From Pseudomonas sp. IPO3778 (GTDB taxonomy: Bacteria > Pseudomonadota > Gammaproteobacteria > Pseudomonadales > Pseudomonadaceae): a DNA stretch of 64,000 bases. The first letter of the stretch is position 1, and each line of letters begins with the position of its first letter. Location: positions 1 to 64,000 of the forward strand of contig NZ_JACARC010000010.1 in NCBI RefSeq assembly GCF_013386825.1, read 5' to 3'. The notes under the pieces were generated by a model that had not been told where the DNA came from, searched no databases, and worked only from the letters and a program-made list of their open reading frames with translations. The translations under genes and the position numbers were made by a program. This document shows, in pieces, positions 62,921-64,000 of this stretch.

Positions 62921-63379
62921 TCAAGCCTGTTGGGTGTGGCCGCGCAGAATGTTTTGCTTTCTTTGCTCTTCAGGCAGGTCGTTGATGCAGTAGTTGATGT
63001 AGTACACGTTCAGGAAGAAGGTGTAGAAACCGTTCATTCGCAGATCAATCTTGAATTCGCTCAGGGCGTATTCCGACAGTGCCTGCTTGGCCTTGAATGC
63101 CCAGACGATGTACAGCGCGGAGGCTGCCAGGGCAAGAATGAGGCCCACCAGGTCGAGGGACGAGCCGGTCCCGGAGAAGGCACCGCTCAAGCCAAGGCAC
63201 ACCGCCAGCCAGATGATGTAGGTGTTGTCGGCAAGGCGAACTTTTGTGGTTTCGCTGATGATCAGGTTGCTTCTGTACACCCACAGCAGCAGGTATAGCC
63301 CGGCCGTTGCGATGGTGAGCAACACCATGTTTACGGTTTTAGTGTCGATTTTGTCTTTTAGATCGTTGATGGTGGACAT
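62921..63379 (-). CDS. Small polytopic membrane protein
   Basis: A 152-residue protein with four probable membrane helices. MSTINDLKDKIDTKTVNMVL begins the protein and AGLYLLLWVYRSN follows. The start at 63379 was chosen because GGAAGAG lies six bases upstream; a longer in-frame extension to 63514 is proline-rich and unlikely. C-terminal INYCINDLPEEQRKQ. It resembles DUF4234-like membrane proteins. First of three possibly co-transcribed genes. Confidence 0.65.
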   Translation of the reverse strand: MSTINDLKDKIDTKTVNMVLLTIATAGLYLLLWVYRSNLIISETTKVRLADNTYIIWLAVCLGLSGAFSGTGSSLDLVGLILALAASALYIVWAFKAKQALSEYALSEFKIDLRMNGFYTFFLNVYYINYCINDLPEEQRKQNILRGHTQQA

Positions 63380-63615
63380 AACTCTTCCGTGTCGATTGAC
63401 GTCGAGGGCTTTGGGAGCTGGCAGGGGAGGCGCAAACTGGTTTGCAAATACCGGAGGTCGGCGGGGCGTACGGGAGGGGTGCATCCTTTGGGTGTCGCTC
63501 GCCTGCCATGGCATTCGTTTGGATCATATCATAGTGCCATTGTTTTGCAGCACTGGAGGTCGGCTTGATCTGGTGTGTGCGGGGTGCACGGGGAAGCACT
63601 AAATCGCAGGCAATA

Positions 63616-63652
63616 AAAAACCCCAAGGAATCATCTTCGCTTGGGGTTTTTC
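63616..63652 (-). terminator. Intrinsic terminator of tRNA-Phe transcript
   Basis: Stem AACCCCAAG / CTTGGGGTT with flanking A and T runs lies just past the tRNA 3' end on the minus strand. Confidence 0.8.
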
Positions 63653-63660
63653 GGTATTAG

Positions 63661-63736
63661 TGGTGCCCAGAGACGGAATCGAACCGCCGACACGGGGATT
63701 TTCAATCCCCTGCTCTACCGACTGAGCTATCTGGGC
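63661..63736 (-). tRNA. tRNA-Phe (anticodon GAA)
   Basis: A 76-nt tRNA with encoded CCA. Acceptor GCCCAGA/TCTGGGC, D-arm AGCTCAGTCGGTAGAGC, anticodon stem GGGGA with loop TTGAAAA (GAA), and T-arm CGGTTCGATTCCG are paired. Confidence 0.96.
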
Positions 63737-63839
63737 AACGGGGCGCATTAAACGGGTTTTTCAGGGGGTCGTCAAGCAAGTTTTCAAAAAATATTTAATT
63801 ATTACCGTCGCTTACGGGCCAATCCCCAGATTTGATCAA

Positions 63840-64000
63840 TTATTCAGCAGGTGGCACGTAGCCGTCGGCCTTGGCGTAATCCTCGCCGGAAAAGAACTTG
63901 TCCATCTCGCCTTGAAGGTATTTGCGGTCTTCGGCGTTCATCATGTTCAGGCGTTTTTCGTTGATCAGCAGGGTCTGGTGCTTTTGCCAGTCGGCCCAGG
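63840..64000 (-). CDS. yggX: YggX iron/oxidative-damage protection protein (partial, C-terminal part)
   Basis: The minus strand reads in one frame to a TAA at 63840-63842, with the 5' part beyond the window. The visible C-terminal about 53 residues include [29 protein letters not shown], and end GYVPPAE, matching YggX. YggX is a small protein (about 90 residues) that protects Fe-S clusters from oxidative damage. In many gammaproteobacteria it follows mutY, which would be expected just outside the window. Confidence 0.92.
   Translation of the reverse strand, partial: WADWQKHQTLLINEKRLNMMNAEDRKYLQGEMDKFFSGEDYAKADGYVPPAE

Overview
The window looks like a chromosomal segment of a fluorescent Pseudomonas (P. 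fluorescens group). It is GC-rich with strong third-position G/C. It carries Pseudomonas-type REP palindromes and an OprD-family porin. Its centrepiece is a complete ten-gene acetylated-cellulose locus with the order and composition of the wss (wrinkly-spreader) operon known from P. fluorescens SBW25. Species assignment is from gene content recalled from memory; no database search was possible.

Layout. 0.1-2.4 kb: nucleotide housekeeping (yrfG-like IMP/GMP nucleotidase, nudE, cysQ). 2.4-9.5 kb, minus strand: a YiiD-type thioesterase, the C4-dicarboxylate two-component system dctB-dctD, and a tightly overlapped dTDP-L-rhamnose operon in the order rmlB-A-C-D. 9.7-14.7 kb: a very large kinase / M23-like / class III aminotransferase fusion followed by aguB-aguA for agmatine breakdown to putrescine. 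15-24 kb: a Fur-box-associated TonB receptor, a DsbA-like protein, an OprD-family porin, an M48 membrane protease and a small redox cluster (tautomerase, FrnE-type DsbA, atypical SDR).

24.5-32.3 kb is the accessory part. It holds a 5'-truncated phage tail gene, an intact membrane-piercing-spike (gpV-like) gene and a frameshifted duplicate of the spike 3' end. Three AT-rich minus-strand genes of unknown function are interleaved or follow: a coiled-coil membrane protein, a protein with an R-x4-H HEPN-like motif, and a DUF5677-like protein. Further small unknown genes, an array of CTTACA repeats and a membrane-anchored R-x4-H protein come next, ending at tRNA-Thr(TGT). No integrase or transposase is visible. 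This is the best candidate in the window for an undescribed (possibly defence-related) cargo system; its function is inference only.

32.6-49.6 kb: a lipoprotein, a DUF2790 protein, a long AT-rich leader, then wssABCDEFGHIJ. WssB/C (synthase with PilZ domain and its partner), WssD (GH8 cellulase) and WssE (TPR plus outer-membrane barrel) make and export cellulose. WssF-I (SGNH-like, AlgF-like, MBOAT AlgI-like, AlgJ-like) acetylate it in the periplasm. WssA and WssJ are paralogous MinD/BcsQ-like ATPases at the two ends.

49.8-64 kb: a SAM methyltransferase containing or flanked by three perfect DnaA boxes, a basic-amino-acid ABC transporter, a GABA permease behind a sigma-54-type promoter, a YhcG-type nuclease, an alpha/beta hydrolase, an ACR3/BASS-like carrier, an ArnT-like glycosyltransferase, several small membrane or secreted proteins, tRNA-Phe(GAA), and the 3' part of yggX at the window edge.
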